A stretch of DNA of 64,000 nucleotides from Rhizobium rhododendri (GTDB taxonomy: Bacteria > Pseudomonadota > Alphaproteobacteria > Rhizobiales > Rhizobiaceae). The stretch spans positions 992,001 through 1,056,000 of the forward strand of contig NZ_CP117267.1 of NCBI RefSeq assembly GCF_007000325.2. Reading direction: 5' to 3'. The notes under the pieces were generated by a model. The model was given only the letters and a program-made list of their open reading frames with translations, did no database searches and was not told the origin of the DNA. Shown here in pieces: positions 1 to 8,166 of the stretch (within the stretch, counting starts at the first letter, position 1; each line of letters starts with the position of its first letter). A program made the position numbers and the translations under genes.

Positions 1-548
1 AAATCGGCATTGGCCATGAGGTTGACCAGCAGGCAATCCGGCACGGCCTGTCCGACGGAGAGCAGATTTCTCTCGATGTCGTCCAGAAACACAACCGGCT
101 GCGGCCTGTCGCCATGCAGCTGCGCGAGCACCGGCCCCTTTGGCTGCTCGGTAGCGATCATCGGGAAATGAAGCCCGAACCTGTCGAGCACGGCGCGGCG
201 GGTTTGCTGGTGGCGCGGCGGCATGGCCGTCAGGAAGACGATATCGGCATCTCCGGCAAGGCCGGTGAGCGTTTCGACGACGCGCTCGGCCGGCGTCTGC
301 CACTGGTCCTGCGTCAGGAAGAAATCCTCGAGGAAGGCCGAAACGGTTTCGTCGTCCGGCACCGTCCCATCCTGGTTCGAGACGACGTTGCCGTGAATAC
401 GGAAGGAGCGCGCCAGAAGGTCGTGATCCCTGGCGCGCAAAAAGCGGGTGAACGGCGTCAGAAACTCCAGAACAACCTCGTCGATGTCGCAAACCACGAG
501 AGGTCTGTCCCGAAGCGGCACATGTCCTATGTCAGTTGTCTCGTCCAA
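1..548 (-). CDS. HAD-like hydrolase, partial (3' end outside window)
   Basis: The reverse strand encodes a protein with an N-terminal VVCDIDEVVLEF motif, which matches HAD motif I (DxDxT/V type). Further on are FLTAMPPRH, resembling motif II, and VVFLDDIERN near the window edge, resembling motif IV. This suggests a small soluble phosphatase or nucleotidase, substrate unknown. The C-terminus runs off the window. Two starts are possible: TTG at 548, preceded by a GGGGGA-like ribosome site, or GTG at 521. It lies just downstream of the DUF3572 gene on the same strand, so the two may be co-transcribed. The HAD assignment is fairly secure; the function is not known. Confidence 0.72.
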   Translation of the reverse strand, partial: MDETTDIGHVPLRDRPLVVCDIDEVVLEFLTPFTRFLRARDHDLLARSFRIHGNVVSNQDGTVPDDETVSAFLEDFFLTQDQWQTPAERVVETLTGLAGDADIVFLTAMPPRHQQTRRAVLDRFGLHFPMIATEQPKGPVLAQLHGDRPQPVVFLDDIERNLLSVGQAVPDCLLVNLMANAD

Positions 549-550
549 GA

Positions 551-859
551 TCAGTATTCCCCCGAGCCGAGGCCTGGAGCTGAGAAGTGTGCGGAAGCCG
601 CCATGACCGCCTCCGGCGCAGTGCCTGTCGCCGCACAGAAGGCCATAAGCGATGGCTCGTGGTTCATCAGGAAATCCAGGAGACCGCCGAGAAAGCTTGG
701 CTCGTTGACAGCATTGCGCAACTGGGCGGCCTCCATTCCGGTCAGTGCCAGGAAGCGGCCGAACATATCCGGCTCGTTCGCCAGCCATCCGAGTACAGCG
801 ATAGCGATTTCCTGCGGATCTGCGTCAGATCCTTTCGGCTTCTTGAAGTTGCTTTGCAT
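551..859 (-). CDS. DUF3572 family protein
   Basis: This small soluble protein of about 102 residues resembles the DUF3572 family of Alphaproteobacteria, as I recall its pattern (AIAVLGWLANEPD, RFLALTG, GLLDFL). No catalytic motif or membrane segment is visible. I chose ATG at 859; an upstream TTG at 871 with AAGG before it would add four residues. It is divergent from divK, with about 130 bases of shared promoter region, and its stop lies two bases before the putative TTG start of the HAD-like gene. Its function is unknown, and linkage to divK-pleD is the only hint of a role. Confidence 0.8.
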   Translation of the reverse strand: MQSNFKKPKGSDADPQEIAIAVLGWLANEPDMFGRFLALTGMEAAQLRNAVNEPSFLGGLLDFLMNHEPSLMAFCAATGTAPEAVMAASAHFSAPGLGSGEY

Positions 860-991
860 TTCGCGGGGCAAATTACCTTTTTCTCAACCAAATGCCGCTA
901 GCGTCACCCTAACGGATTTATCGAATCGGCTTCCGCGCGACCTTATATTTTCGCTGAGTGGATTCAAGGCCGGTGGCGAGGACACTGTATT

Positions 992-1363
992 ATGCCGAAG
1001 CAAGTGATGATTGTCGAAGACAACGAGCTGAACATGAAGCTCTTTCGCGATCTCATCGAGGCGTGCGGTTACTCGACGATCCAGACCCGCAACGGCATGG
1101 AGGCGCTCGAACTCGCCCGCAAGCACCGTCCCGACCTGATCCTGATGGACATTCAGCTGCCGGAAGTCTCTGGGCTGGAAGTGACGAAATGGTTGAAGGA
1201 AGACGACGAGCTGCACGTCATTCCTGTGATTGCCGTCACTGCTTTCGCGATGAAGGGCGACGAGGAGCGTATCCGCCAGGGCGGCTGCGAAGCTTATGTC
1301 TCCAAGCCGATTTCCGTGCCGAAATTCATTGAAACAATAAAGACCTATCTGGGCGACGCCTGA
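992..1363 (+). CDS. divK: Response regulator DivK
   Basis: This is a stand-alone receiver domain of 123 residues with no output domain, as expected for DivK. The acidic pocket (ED at 9-10), the phosphoacceptor Asp53 in LMDIQLPE, and the conserved Lys in SKPIS are all present. In Alphaproteobacteria DivK is phosphorylated by PleC/DivJ-type kinases and acts through DivL-CckA to lower CtrA activity. It is followed after 17 bases by pleD on the same strand, the conserved alphaproteobacterial pair. Identification rests on the near-canonical sequence and this linkage. Confidence 0.96.
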   Translation: MPKQVMIVEDNELNMKLFRDLIEACGYSTIQTRNGMEALELARKHRPDLILMDIQLPEVSGLEVTKWLKEDDELHVIPVIAVTAFAMKGDEERIRQGGCEAYVSKPISVPKFIETIKTYLGDA

Positions 1364-1380
1364 GCGTTGAAAAAGGCCAT

Positions 1381-2751
1381 ATGACCGCGCGAATTCTGGT
1401 TGTTGACGATATTCCGGCGAATGTGAAGCTTCTCGAAGCAAGGCTTCTGGCCGAGTATTTCGAAGTGCTGACCGCCGATAATGGCAGGGATGCGCTGGCC
1501 ATCTGCGACACCACCCAGGTGGATCTCATTCTGCTCGATATCATGATGCCTGGCATGGATGGCTTTGAGGTCTGCGAGCGGCTGAAGGCAGATCCGAAGG
1601 TTGCCCATATCCCTGTTGTCATGGTGACGGCGCTCGACCAGCCGGCAGACCGTGTTCGCGGCCTCAAGGCCGGTGCCGACGACTTCCTGACAAAGCCGGT
1701 CAATGACCTCCAGCTGATTTCACGCGTCAAGAGCCTGCTGCGGCTGAAGACCCTGAGTGACGAGCTGCGCTCGCGTGCCGAGACCGCACGCACGCTCGGC
1801 TTTGAGGATGGCAGGATCGGCGAGGGCAAGGGCGAGGAGATTGCGCAGGTCCTGCTGGTCGACGGCCGCGCCAATTCGCAGGAGCGCATCGTGCGCGCCT
1901 TGAAGCCGATTGCCAATGTCGTGGCCATGTCCGACGCCCAGGCAGCCTTATTCGAAGCAGCGGAAAGCTCCTTCGAGCTGGTGATCGTCAACTCCAATTT
2001 CGACGACTATGATCCGCTGCGCCTTTGCTCGCAGTTGCGCTCGCTGGAGCGGACGCGATTTCTTCCGGTCCTGCTGATCACCGATCAGGGTGCCGACGAG
2101 ATGATCGTCCGGGCACTCGAGCTCGGGGTCAACGATTACATCGTGCGTCCGGTGGATACCAACGAGCTCGTGGCGCGCTGCCTGACGCAGATCAAGCGCA
2201 AGCGCTACAATGATCGTCTGCGCGCCAGCGTCCAGGAGACCATCGAGCTTGCCGTCACCGACGCGCTGACCGGGCTGCACAACCGACGTTATCTCGACAA
2301 CCACCTGGCCATTCTCTTCAAGCGATCCGTCCAGCGCGCCAGGCCGCTTTCGATCCTCATCAGTGATATCGACCGCTTCAAGGCCGTCAATGACCTCTAC
2401 GGTCACGATGCCGGCGATCAGGTCCTGCGGGAATTTGCCGCCCGCGTACGCTCCACCGTCCGGGGCGCCGATCTCGCCTGCCGTTTCGGCGGTGAGGAAT
2501 TCGTGGTCGTCATGCCGGATACATCGGCACCGGTCGCAGCCGCTATTGCGGAACGACTGCGTTCAGCCGTCGAAAGTACACCATTCACCCTGCGTGGAAC
2601 CGGCCAGACCATCGCCATCACGGCTTCTTTCGGGATCTCATCCCGCGAGACATCGCTCGATGGGCCAGACGAACTGCTGAAGCAAGCCGACCGCGCCCTC
2701 TATGAGGCGAAAAACGGTGGACGAAACCGCGTGGTCGCTGCGGCCGCCTAG
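1381..2751 (+). CDS. pleD: Diguanylate cyclase response regulator PleD
   Basis: The 456-residue protein has two receiver domains (about 1-120 and 150-270) followed by a GGDEF domain. Asp53 in the first receiver is the likely phosphoacceptor; the second receiver looks like the degenerate dimerisation adaptor. The active site is GGEEF at 370-374. An inhibitory RxxD site (RGAD, 361-364) lies five residues before it, so product inhibition by c-di-GMP is expected. PleD makes c-di-GMP at the maturing pole during the swarmer-to-stalked-type transition. It is probably co-transcribed with divK. Confidence 0.96.
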   Translation: MTARILVVDDIPANVKLLEARLLAEYFEVLTADNGRDALAICDTTQVDLILLDIMMPGMDGFEVCERLKADPKVAHIPVVMVTALDQPADRVRGLKAGADDFLTKPVNDLQLISRVKSLLRLKTLSDELRSRAETARTLGFEDGRIGEGKGEEIAQVLLVDGRANSQERIVRALKPIANVVAMSDAQAALFEAAESSFELVIVNSNFDDYDPLRLCSQLRSLERTRFLPVLLITDQGADEMIVRALELGVNDYIVRPVDTNELVARCLTQIKRKRYNDRLRASVQETIELAVTDALTGLHNRRYLDNHLAILFKRSVQRARPLSILISDIDRFKAVNDLYGHDAGDQVLREFAARVRSTVRGADLACRFGGEEFVVVMPDTSAPVAAAIAERLRSAVESTPFTLRGTGQTIAITASFGISSRETSLDGPDELLKQADRALYEAKNGGRNRVVAAAA

Positions 2752-3264
2752 GACTGCAGCGCGTCCGGCGGTGCGAGAGGAAGTCAATCCAAGCTGTTTT
2801 GTGCGGCCATTACAAAAGTTTAATATCTGAAAAGTATCGCTTCCGGAATTCGTTCGCAGAAGATTAATAAGTAATTCTGCGTCATTTTATTTTCAAAGTC
2901 GCGAGAGTTCGCAATTTCAGTCAATAAGCACTTAAGATATATTGAGTTTTCGACAGTAGTGCAGGATGATTTCTGTCGTAATGCTGGCATACATCCATAT
3001 CCATGCTGATGTCTTCGGACACAGATTTTGCAAGCAACGCCTGCTCAGTATAAAAAGATTGAGTCGTAACTGAAGGTATACTGACGTTTTACAGTATTTT
3101 TGAGTTTAAGCTAAAAAGCGTCGCATCCCAAGCTAGTTTCAACCGCATCCTATTTAACCATAGAGTCAGTCTGACCTCTTTTGACACTGAAGACTTCTTG
3201 ATTTTAACCGACTTTTAAGCGAGTTTGCCGAGGTCGAACATCGTCCAGCCGGACAGAAATACCC
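2752..3264. other. AT-rich non-coding region after pleD
   Basis: This 0.5 kb stretch is clearly richer in A and T than its surroundings and holds no convincing reading frame on either strand. Its right half carries two CtrA-like boxes and leads into the candidate small RNA listed separately. I see nothing specific in its left half. Confidence 0.6.
3154..3218 (+). promoter_or_regulatory. Candidate CtrA binding sites (TTAACCAT and TTAA-N7-TTAA)
   Basis: TTAACCAT occurs at 3154-3161, and a full TTAA-N7-TTAA consensus occurs at 3204-3218. The latter is the canonical recognition motif of the cell-cycle regulator CtrA. A TTGACA hexamer at 3181-3186 lies between them. The boxes sit 50-110 bases upstream of the first hairpin of the candidate small RNA. 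That CtrA binds here is inferred from motif match alone. Confidence 0.45.
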
Positions 3265-3265
3265 C

Positions 3266-3408
3266 ATGATGCTCAGGTCCGCCGCATCACCTGGTTCGTG
3301 GGGTCGGTCGGTCGGATGCATGCCCTGCGGTTCCTCGTACCGCTTTGCATCCGTCCGACCCCTAGTGAGCGCCGCTCTTTCCCGCCGGAAGAGCGGCGTT
3401 TTCTATAA
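3266..3408 (+). ncRNA. ecpR1: Candidate trans-acting small RNA, EcpR1-like
   Basis: Three consecutive stem-loops are visible. The first pairs GATGC with GCATC at about 3269-3289. The second is a long stem at about 3299-3362, pairing GGGGTCGG/CCGACCCC and CGGATGC/GCATCCG, with an apical GCGGT-TCCTCGT-ACCGC hairpin exposing a pyrimidine-rich loop. The third is a GCCGCTCTT/AAGAGCGGC terminator followed by GTTTT. Its position between pleD and rpmG and the three-hairpin form match what I recall of EcpR1 (SmelC291) of Sinorhizobium meliloti, which represses gcrA and dnaA under stress. The exact 5' end is not determined. A 70-90-codon frame through this region looks like chance. Confidence 0.55.
3372..3408 (+). 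terminator. Rho-independent terminator of the candidate small RNA
   Basis: GCCGCTCTT and AAGAGCGGC form a 9-bp perfect stem around a nine-base loop, followed by GTTTTCT. It ends the small RNA transcript and probably blocks read-through toward rpmG on the opposite strand. Confidence 0.75.
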
Positions 3409-3545
3409 TGACAGGTCACGCGAACCGCTACCGCCGATCGGAGTTCGATACATCATATTAGTGATGTATGATTTATCATGCCGCGATTTTGCGTGCAATA
3501 TCGCCCAGGAGATCGGTAGATATTAAACAAACGATCGGCAGACAT

Positions 3546-3577
3546 TAAAAAAGGCGCAACCCCTGCAGGTGCGCCTT
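3546..3577 (-). terminator. Rho-independent terminator downstream of rpmG
   Basis: GGCGCA and TGCGCC pair around a palindromic loop. Read on the reverse strand, the stem is followed by a run of Ts just after the rpmG stop. It sits 26 bases beyond the stop codon, the usual place for an intrinsic terminator. Confidence 0.7.
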
Positions 3578-3602
3578 CTAAAACCTGAAAACCATAATGA
3601 TC

Positions 3603-3770
3603 TTACTTGATCTTGGTTTCCTTGAACTCGACGTGCTTCTTGGCAATCGGGTCGTACTTCGTCTTGTTCATCTTGTCGGTCATCGTGCGGCTGTTCTTTG
3701 TGGTGACGTAGAAGAAGCCGGTGTCGGCCGTCGACAGAAGCTTGATCTTGATTGTTGTTGCCTTGGCCAT
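3603..3770 (-). CDS. rpmG: 50S ribosomal protein L33
   Basis: The frame translates to 55 residues beginning [20 protein letters not shown] and ending ETKIK, the standard alphaproteobacterial L33 without zinc-binding cysteines. Length and sequence match the family end to end. L33 sits near the exit-site tRNA on the large subunit. It has its own terminator and is the last gene of a leftward unit, convergent with the candidate small RNA. Confidence 0.95.
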   Translation of the reverse strand: MAKATTIKIKLLSTADTGFFYVTTKNSRTMTDKMNKTKYDPIAKKHVEFKETKIK

Positions 3771-3863
3771 GGTCGTCCTGCCTTTAAGAAAAATGATGCC
3801 GTGGACGGCCGGTTGCGGTCCACGGCAAATTATGGCGCGAAATTACAAATCGCGCCCGAAAAG

Positions 3864-5048
3864 TCAACCCCTCTTCCCCAGGAACAACAGTCTGACCCCG
3901 GAAAGCAACACATAAAGCCCGAAGAAACCGGCAATTGCCCAGGCAAATCCATCGGTGCCTGCTGCGTCGATAGCTGTACCGATCGCCTGTGGGCCGGCAA
4001 CCGTGCCGATTGCATAACAAAACACGAATGCCGCATTGGCAGCGGCAAGATCCGGCCCTGTCAGCTGGGATCCGAGGTGGCTGAGGCCTACCGTATAGAG
4101 GCCGGAGACGCATCCTCCGAAGAAAAGAAGCAGGCCTGCGGTTATCATCCAGTTGCCCACCACCCATGGCAGCGCGAGCGCGCCGACCAGGCCCATGCAG
4201 GCCATGATGACTAGCAGCGGGCGCTTGTCCGTCAGTTTGTCCGATAGCAGGCCGAGCGGGATCTGGAAGACGACGTTGCCTATACCCATCATCGTCAGCA
4301 GCAAGGCGGCATGCGATTCGGTAAAGCCGGAGCGCGTCGCATAGATCGGAAACAGCGACAGACCGCCTGCCTCGACTGCGCCAAACACGAACACCGCGGC
4401 GGTAGCCGTCGGCACCAGGAAGACATAGCGCATGAAATGCATCTCGGGCTTTTCTTCCAGCACCGGGCTTTCGTTGCGGGCAATGAAGATTGGGATGGCG
4501 GCAACGAGAATGGCGACCGCGCCGATCAGGAAGGGCAAAATACCCTCGCTGCCAACCATGGAGAAAATCAGCGGTCCGGCAGCAAATCCCAACGACAGGA
4601 CCGTGGCGTAGAGCCCGAGCACGAAGCCGCGCCTTGCCGGGGGAGAGGCGGCATTGATCCAGAATTCCGAAAGGATGAACAGCGTGGTCGTCGCGCCGTG
4701 GAAGACCAGCCGCAGCGGGAACCACATCCAGAAGGCCGTCGCATAGTAGAAGCCGACAGCGCTGACGGCCGAGAGAAATACCGCCCACATCATTGTCGAG
4801 GCAACGCCGAAGCGGTGCGCCAGCCGTGTGGTGATGGGCGCGGCGATCATTGCCGCGATCCCTGCCATCGCTGTGTTGAGGCCGATCAGCGACGACGAGA
4901 TACCGCGCTTTTCAAGGATGATGCTGAAAAGGGGCAGGCCGAGACCGATGGCAATGCCAACGGCCGAAATCGACGAGATCGCGGCGAAAAGCGAGGGCCA
5001 GTGAATTTCTTCGACATGGCCGACCTTGCCGTTCGTCGGTTCAGTCAT
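3864..5048 (-). CDS. MFS transporter (YcaD/YfkF-type sugar/drug family)
   Basis: The 394-residue protein has about twelve hydrophobic segments in two halves separated by a charged loop near residues 195-205 (RNESPVLEEKPE). The segment-2/3 loop TTRLAHRFG and the matching LSDKLTDKRP in the second half are typical major facilitator signatures. It is predicted to be an inner-membrane secondary transporter; the substrate cannot be read from sequence. It is transcribed leftward toward rpmG with a 93-base gap. The ATG start follows AAGGATCA. Confidence 0.85.
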   Translation of the reverse strand: MTEPTNGKVGHVEEIHWPSLFAAISSISAVGIAIGLGLPLFSIILEKRGISSSLIGLNTAMAGIAAMIAAPITTRLAHRFGVASTMMWAVFLSAVSAVGFYYATAFWMWFPLRLVFHGATTTLFILSEFWINAASPPARRGFVLGLYATVLSLGFAAGPLIFSMVGSEGILPFLIGAVAILVAAIPIFIARNESPVLEEKPEMHFMRYVFLVPTATAAVFVFGAVEAGGLSLFPIYATRSGFTESHAALLLTMMGIGNVVFQIPLGLLSDKLTDKRPLLVIMACMGLVGALALPWVVGNWMITAGLLLFFGGCVSGLYTVGLSHLGSQLTGPDLAAANAAFVFCYAIGTVAGPQAIGTAIDAAGTDGFAWAIAGFFGLYVLLSGVRLLFLGKRG

Positions 5049-5291
5049 GGTTGATCCTTAGCATGGAGCGAACGAAACGTCCGCGTCGCAGAATTGAGAA
5101 AGGCATCTTGCCGGCTAATCCAGAGCGCCACATTCCGGGGCGTCCGGTCGATCGCAGCGGCCGGAGCATGCCCGACAATGCTGGCAATGTTCAGACAAGA
5201 ATTAGCCTCCATGTCAACCCATGGCCGGTGCTGATGTCAGGTCGCGTGGGGAAAACCCTGCCGTTTCGGCTTGTCGCGGCGTCCTGCAGCC

Positions 5292-5747
5292 TTACCCGGT
5301 GCCGTTGCCTTCATCGAACTCGTCCGGCCGGTCTTCGTGACCGCCGAAGCCGTGCATGCGCAGAGCCCATTGCAGGCCGATCACGCCACCCTTGATCGGC
5401 TGGATGACGGCAAGTGCCGTCAGCACCGTGATCGGCGCCCAGATGGAAAGCGTCGCCCACATCGGCAGATGGTGCATCGTGTCCGATATCATGTAGCCGC
5501 CGACGACAACGTGGCCGAGCACGAGGATGACGAGATAGGGCGGCAGGTCGTCCGAGCGGTGGTGAAACATCTCCTCGCCGCAGACAGCGCAACTGTCCAC
5601 CGGTTTCAGAAACGCCCGGAACAGCTTCCCACGTCCGCAGTTGGGACAACGGCTGCAGGCGCCGCGCAGGATAGCCTGGCCGAGCGCGCGCTCGGTTTTT
5701 TCAGGCCCGCCATAGCGAATGACGGGTGTCGAACCGCTTGCTGTCAT
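5292..5747 (-). CDS. DUF983 family membrane protein
   Basis: This 151-residue protein carries two CxxC pairs near the N-terminus (CPNC and CAVC), a probable zinc ribbon. Two membrane segments follow (PPYLVILVLGHVVVGGYMI and a second near 100-125). This matches the DUF983 family. The start at 5747 is set by a strong GGAGGAG site seven bases upstream; a longer frame upstream would overlap rnr. It lies 28 bases after rnr on the same strand, so it is likely the last gene of the topA-rnr operon. Function is unknown. Confidence 0.88.
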   Translation of the reverse strand: MTASGSTPVIRYGGPEKTERALGQAILRGACSRCPNCGRGKLFRAFLKPVDSCAVCGEEMFHHRSDDLPPYLVILVLGHVVVGGYMISDTMHHLPMWATLSIWAPITVLTALAVIQPIKGGVIGLQWALRMHGFGGHEDRPDEFDEGNGTG

Positions 5748-5775
5748 CACTCCTCCTCCAGCCGCCCTCCAGCAG

Positions 5776-8166
5776 CTATTTACGTCCGCGCGGTGGCCTT
5801 GTCCCCGGCTTCTTGCGCACCGGCGTCGCGCCGCGTCCAGACTTGTGGAACGAGCGCATGCCACGCGGCAGTTCGCGGCCCTCGCTCAGCATCTCGAAGC
5901 GCAGGGCGCCCGCCAGCGGCACCGCTTCAACCAGCTTCACCTTGACGCTGTCGCCAAGCCGATAGCCGAGCCCTGTGCGGTCGCCGACCAGCGCCTGGTG
6001 CGCCTCGTCATAGATGTAATAGTCGTTGCCGAGCGTCGAGATCGGAATGAAACCATCGGCGCCGAATTCCGGCAGTCCGATGAACAGTCCCGACTTGGTG
6101 ACGCCGCCAACGCGGCCGTCAAACTCTTCGCCGACACGGTTGCTCAGGTGATGGGCAATCAGGCGGTCTACGGTCTCGCGTTCGGCCGCCATGGCGCGCC
6201 GCTCGAAGGTCGAGATTTCGGCTGCGATGTCGTCGAGACCGGCTTCCTGCTCCGGCGTGATGCCGCCTTCGCCAAACCCGAGCGAACCCACCAGAGCGCG
6301 GTGAACGATAAGGTCGGCGTAGCGGCGGATCGGCGAGGTGAAGTGGGCGTACTTCATCAGGTTGAGGCCGAAATGGCCGATGTTTTCCGGGCTGTAGATC
6401 GCCTGGCTCTGGGAGCGCAGCACCATCTCGCTGACCATCGTCTGGTGCGGCGTGCCTTCTGCCTTGGCAAGGATACCGTTGAAATTGTTGGCCCGCATGT
6501 TGCCGCCCTTGGCGAGCGGAATGTCGAGCGTCGCAAGAAACGTTCTCAGGATCTCCTGCTTGGCGAGCGACGGGCCGTCATGGATGCGGAACACCAGCGG
6601 CTGCCGCTGCTTTTCCAGCGTCTCGGCAGCAGCGACGTTCGCCTGGATCATCATCTCTTCGATCAGTTTGTGCGCATCCAGCCGCGGCGGCACGACGACA
6701 CGGTCGACAGTCCCGTCCGGCTTCAGCTGGATCTTGCGCTCGGGCATGTCGAGTTCCAGCGGCTGCCTGCGGTCGCGGCCGCGTTTCATCACGCCATAGG
6801 CATGGTAGAGCGGCTTCAGGATCGGTTCCAGCAGCGGTCCTGTCTGATCGTCAGGTGTTCCGTCGATCGCTGCCTGCGCCTGCTGGTAGGAGAGCTTGGC
6901 GGCACTCTTCATCATGATGCGGTGGAAGGTGTGGCCAATCTTGCGGCCCTCGCGCGAAAACACCATGCGCACGGCAATCGCCGGCCTGTCGACGCCTTCC
7001 TTCAGCGAGCAGAGATCGTTGGAGATCCGCTCCGGCAGCATCGGCACCACCCGGTCGGGGAAATAGACCGAGTTGCCGCGCTTCTGCGCCTCGCGGTCGA
7101 GCATGGAATTCGGCCTGACATACCAGGAGACGTCAGCGATTGCGACGTTGACGATGACGCCTTCGACATTGTCGGGAGAAGGGTCCAGCTCGGCATATAC
7201 GGCGTCGTCGTGGTCCTTGGCGTCGGCCGGATCGATGGTGATCAATGGCACGTTGCGCCAGTCTTCGCGGCTTTTCATCGTCGCTGGCTTGGCATCGTCA
7301 GCCTCGGCCAGCACCGGCAGCGGGAAGATGTAGGGGATGCCATGGGCATGGATGGCAATCATCGAGATTGCCTTTTCCGAGCCGACGGAGCCAAGCACCG
7401 ACAGGACTTTGGCGCGCGGCAGGCCAAAGCGGCCGAGACGCGCAACTTCGATCTCGACCAGGTCGCCATCCTTCGCGGTGCCGATATCCTCGGGATCGAT
7501 GACCATTTCCTCGCCGCGCCGCTCCACCGGCATCAGCCGTCCGCCACCACCGGGCGTCTCTCGGAAAACGCCAAGTGCAGCACTGCGGCGGCGGTCTAGA
7601 ACCTTGATGATCCGTGCCGTGTAAGCCGGTCCGCCGCGGTCTCCGGCCGGAAATATCTTTGCCAAAACCCGGTCGCCCATGCCGGCCACGGGTGCCTTGC
7701 CCTTGCCGTTGCGGCCGGCGGGCGAAGACGTCTGGCGGATGGCAACGGCAGGCGCGACGCCGGCATCTTCCGGCCATTCGGCCGGGCGGCCGATCAGCTC
7801 GCCGTCCTTGTCGCGGGTGGTGATGTCGAGCACGGTCACGGGGGGAAGGGCGCCGGGTCGCATCAGCGACTTGCGGTTCTTCTGCACCATGCCGTCCTCT
7901 TCGAGGTCGCGCAGCAGGTTTTTCAGCTCGACGCGTTGCTCGCCCTTCAGCCCGAAGGCCTTGGCCAGTTCGCGTTTGGAGGCTTGCTGTGGATGGTCGG
8001 CAATGAAGCGCAGAATGACTTCGCGCGGCGGCAATACACCCTGGACGATCGTGTCCCTGGCTGGCGCCGTAACATCACCCTTGGCAGCGCCAGTCTTGGC
8101 GGCACGCACGGGCTTGCCGAGACGACGTTCGACTGGCGACGGTCTGCTGCGCGGTTCTCTGCTCAC
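5776..8166 (-). CDS. rnr: Ribonuclease R
   Basis: This is a 3'-5' processive exoribonuclease of 796 residues. An N-terminal winged-helix region (about 45-100) precedes the cold-shock/RNB part, with the catalytic aspartate cluster DPADAKDHDDAV at about 312-323. A C-terminal S1 domain begins at EFDGRVGGVTKSGLF, and a basic Arg/Lys-rich tail ends the protein. It degrades structured RNA and takes part in mRNA and rRNA quality control. Its start overlaps the topA stop by ATGA, so the two are translationally coupled. Length is normal for the family. Confidence 0.96.
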   Translation of the reverse strand: MSREPRSRPSPVERRLGKPVRAAKTGAAKGDVTAPARDTIVQGVLPPREVILRFIADHPQQASKRELAKAFGLKGEQRVELKNLLRDLEEDGMVQKNRKSLMRPGALPPVTVLDITTRDKDGELIGRPAEWPEDAGVAPAVAIRQTSSPAGRNGKGKAPVAGMGDRVLAKIFPAGDRGGPAYTARIIKVLDRRRSAALGVFRETPGGGGRLMPVERRGEEMVIDPEDIGTAKDGDLVEIEVARLGRFGLPRAKVLSVLGSVGSEKAISMIAIHAHGIPYIFPLPVLAEADDAKPATMKSREDWRNVPLITIDPADAKDHDDAVYAELDPSPDNVEGVIVNVAIADVSWYVRPNSMLDREAQKRGNSVYFPDRVVPMLPERISNDLCSLKEGVDRPAIAVRMVFSREGRKIGHTFHRIMMKSAAKLSYQQAQAAIDGTPDDQTGPLLEPILKPLYHAYGVMKRGRDRRQPLELDMPERKIQLKPDGTVDRVVVPPRLDAHKLIEEMMIQANVAAAETLEKQRQPLVFRIHDGPSLAKQEILRTFLATLDIPLAKGGNMRANNFNGILAKAEGTPHQTMVSEMVLRSQSQAIYSPENIGHFGLNLMKYAHFTSPIRRYADLIVHRALVGSLGFGEGGITPEQEAGLDDIAAEISTFERRAMAAERETVDRLIAHHLSNRVGEEFDGRVGGVTKSGLFIGLPEFGADGFIPISTLGNDYYIYDEAHQALVGDRTGLGYRLGDSVKVKLVEAVPLAGALRFEMLSEGRELPRGMRSFHKSGRGATPVRKKPGTRPPRGRK

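Noticed and set aside
5719..7599. 626-codon open frame opposite rnr
   Set aside because: Antisense shadow of the well-identified rnr; composition typical of an out-of-frame reverse strand.
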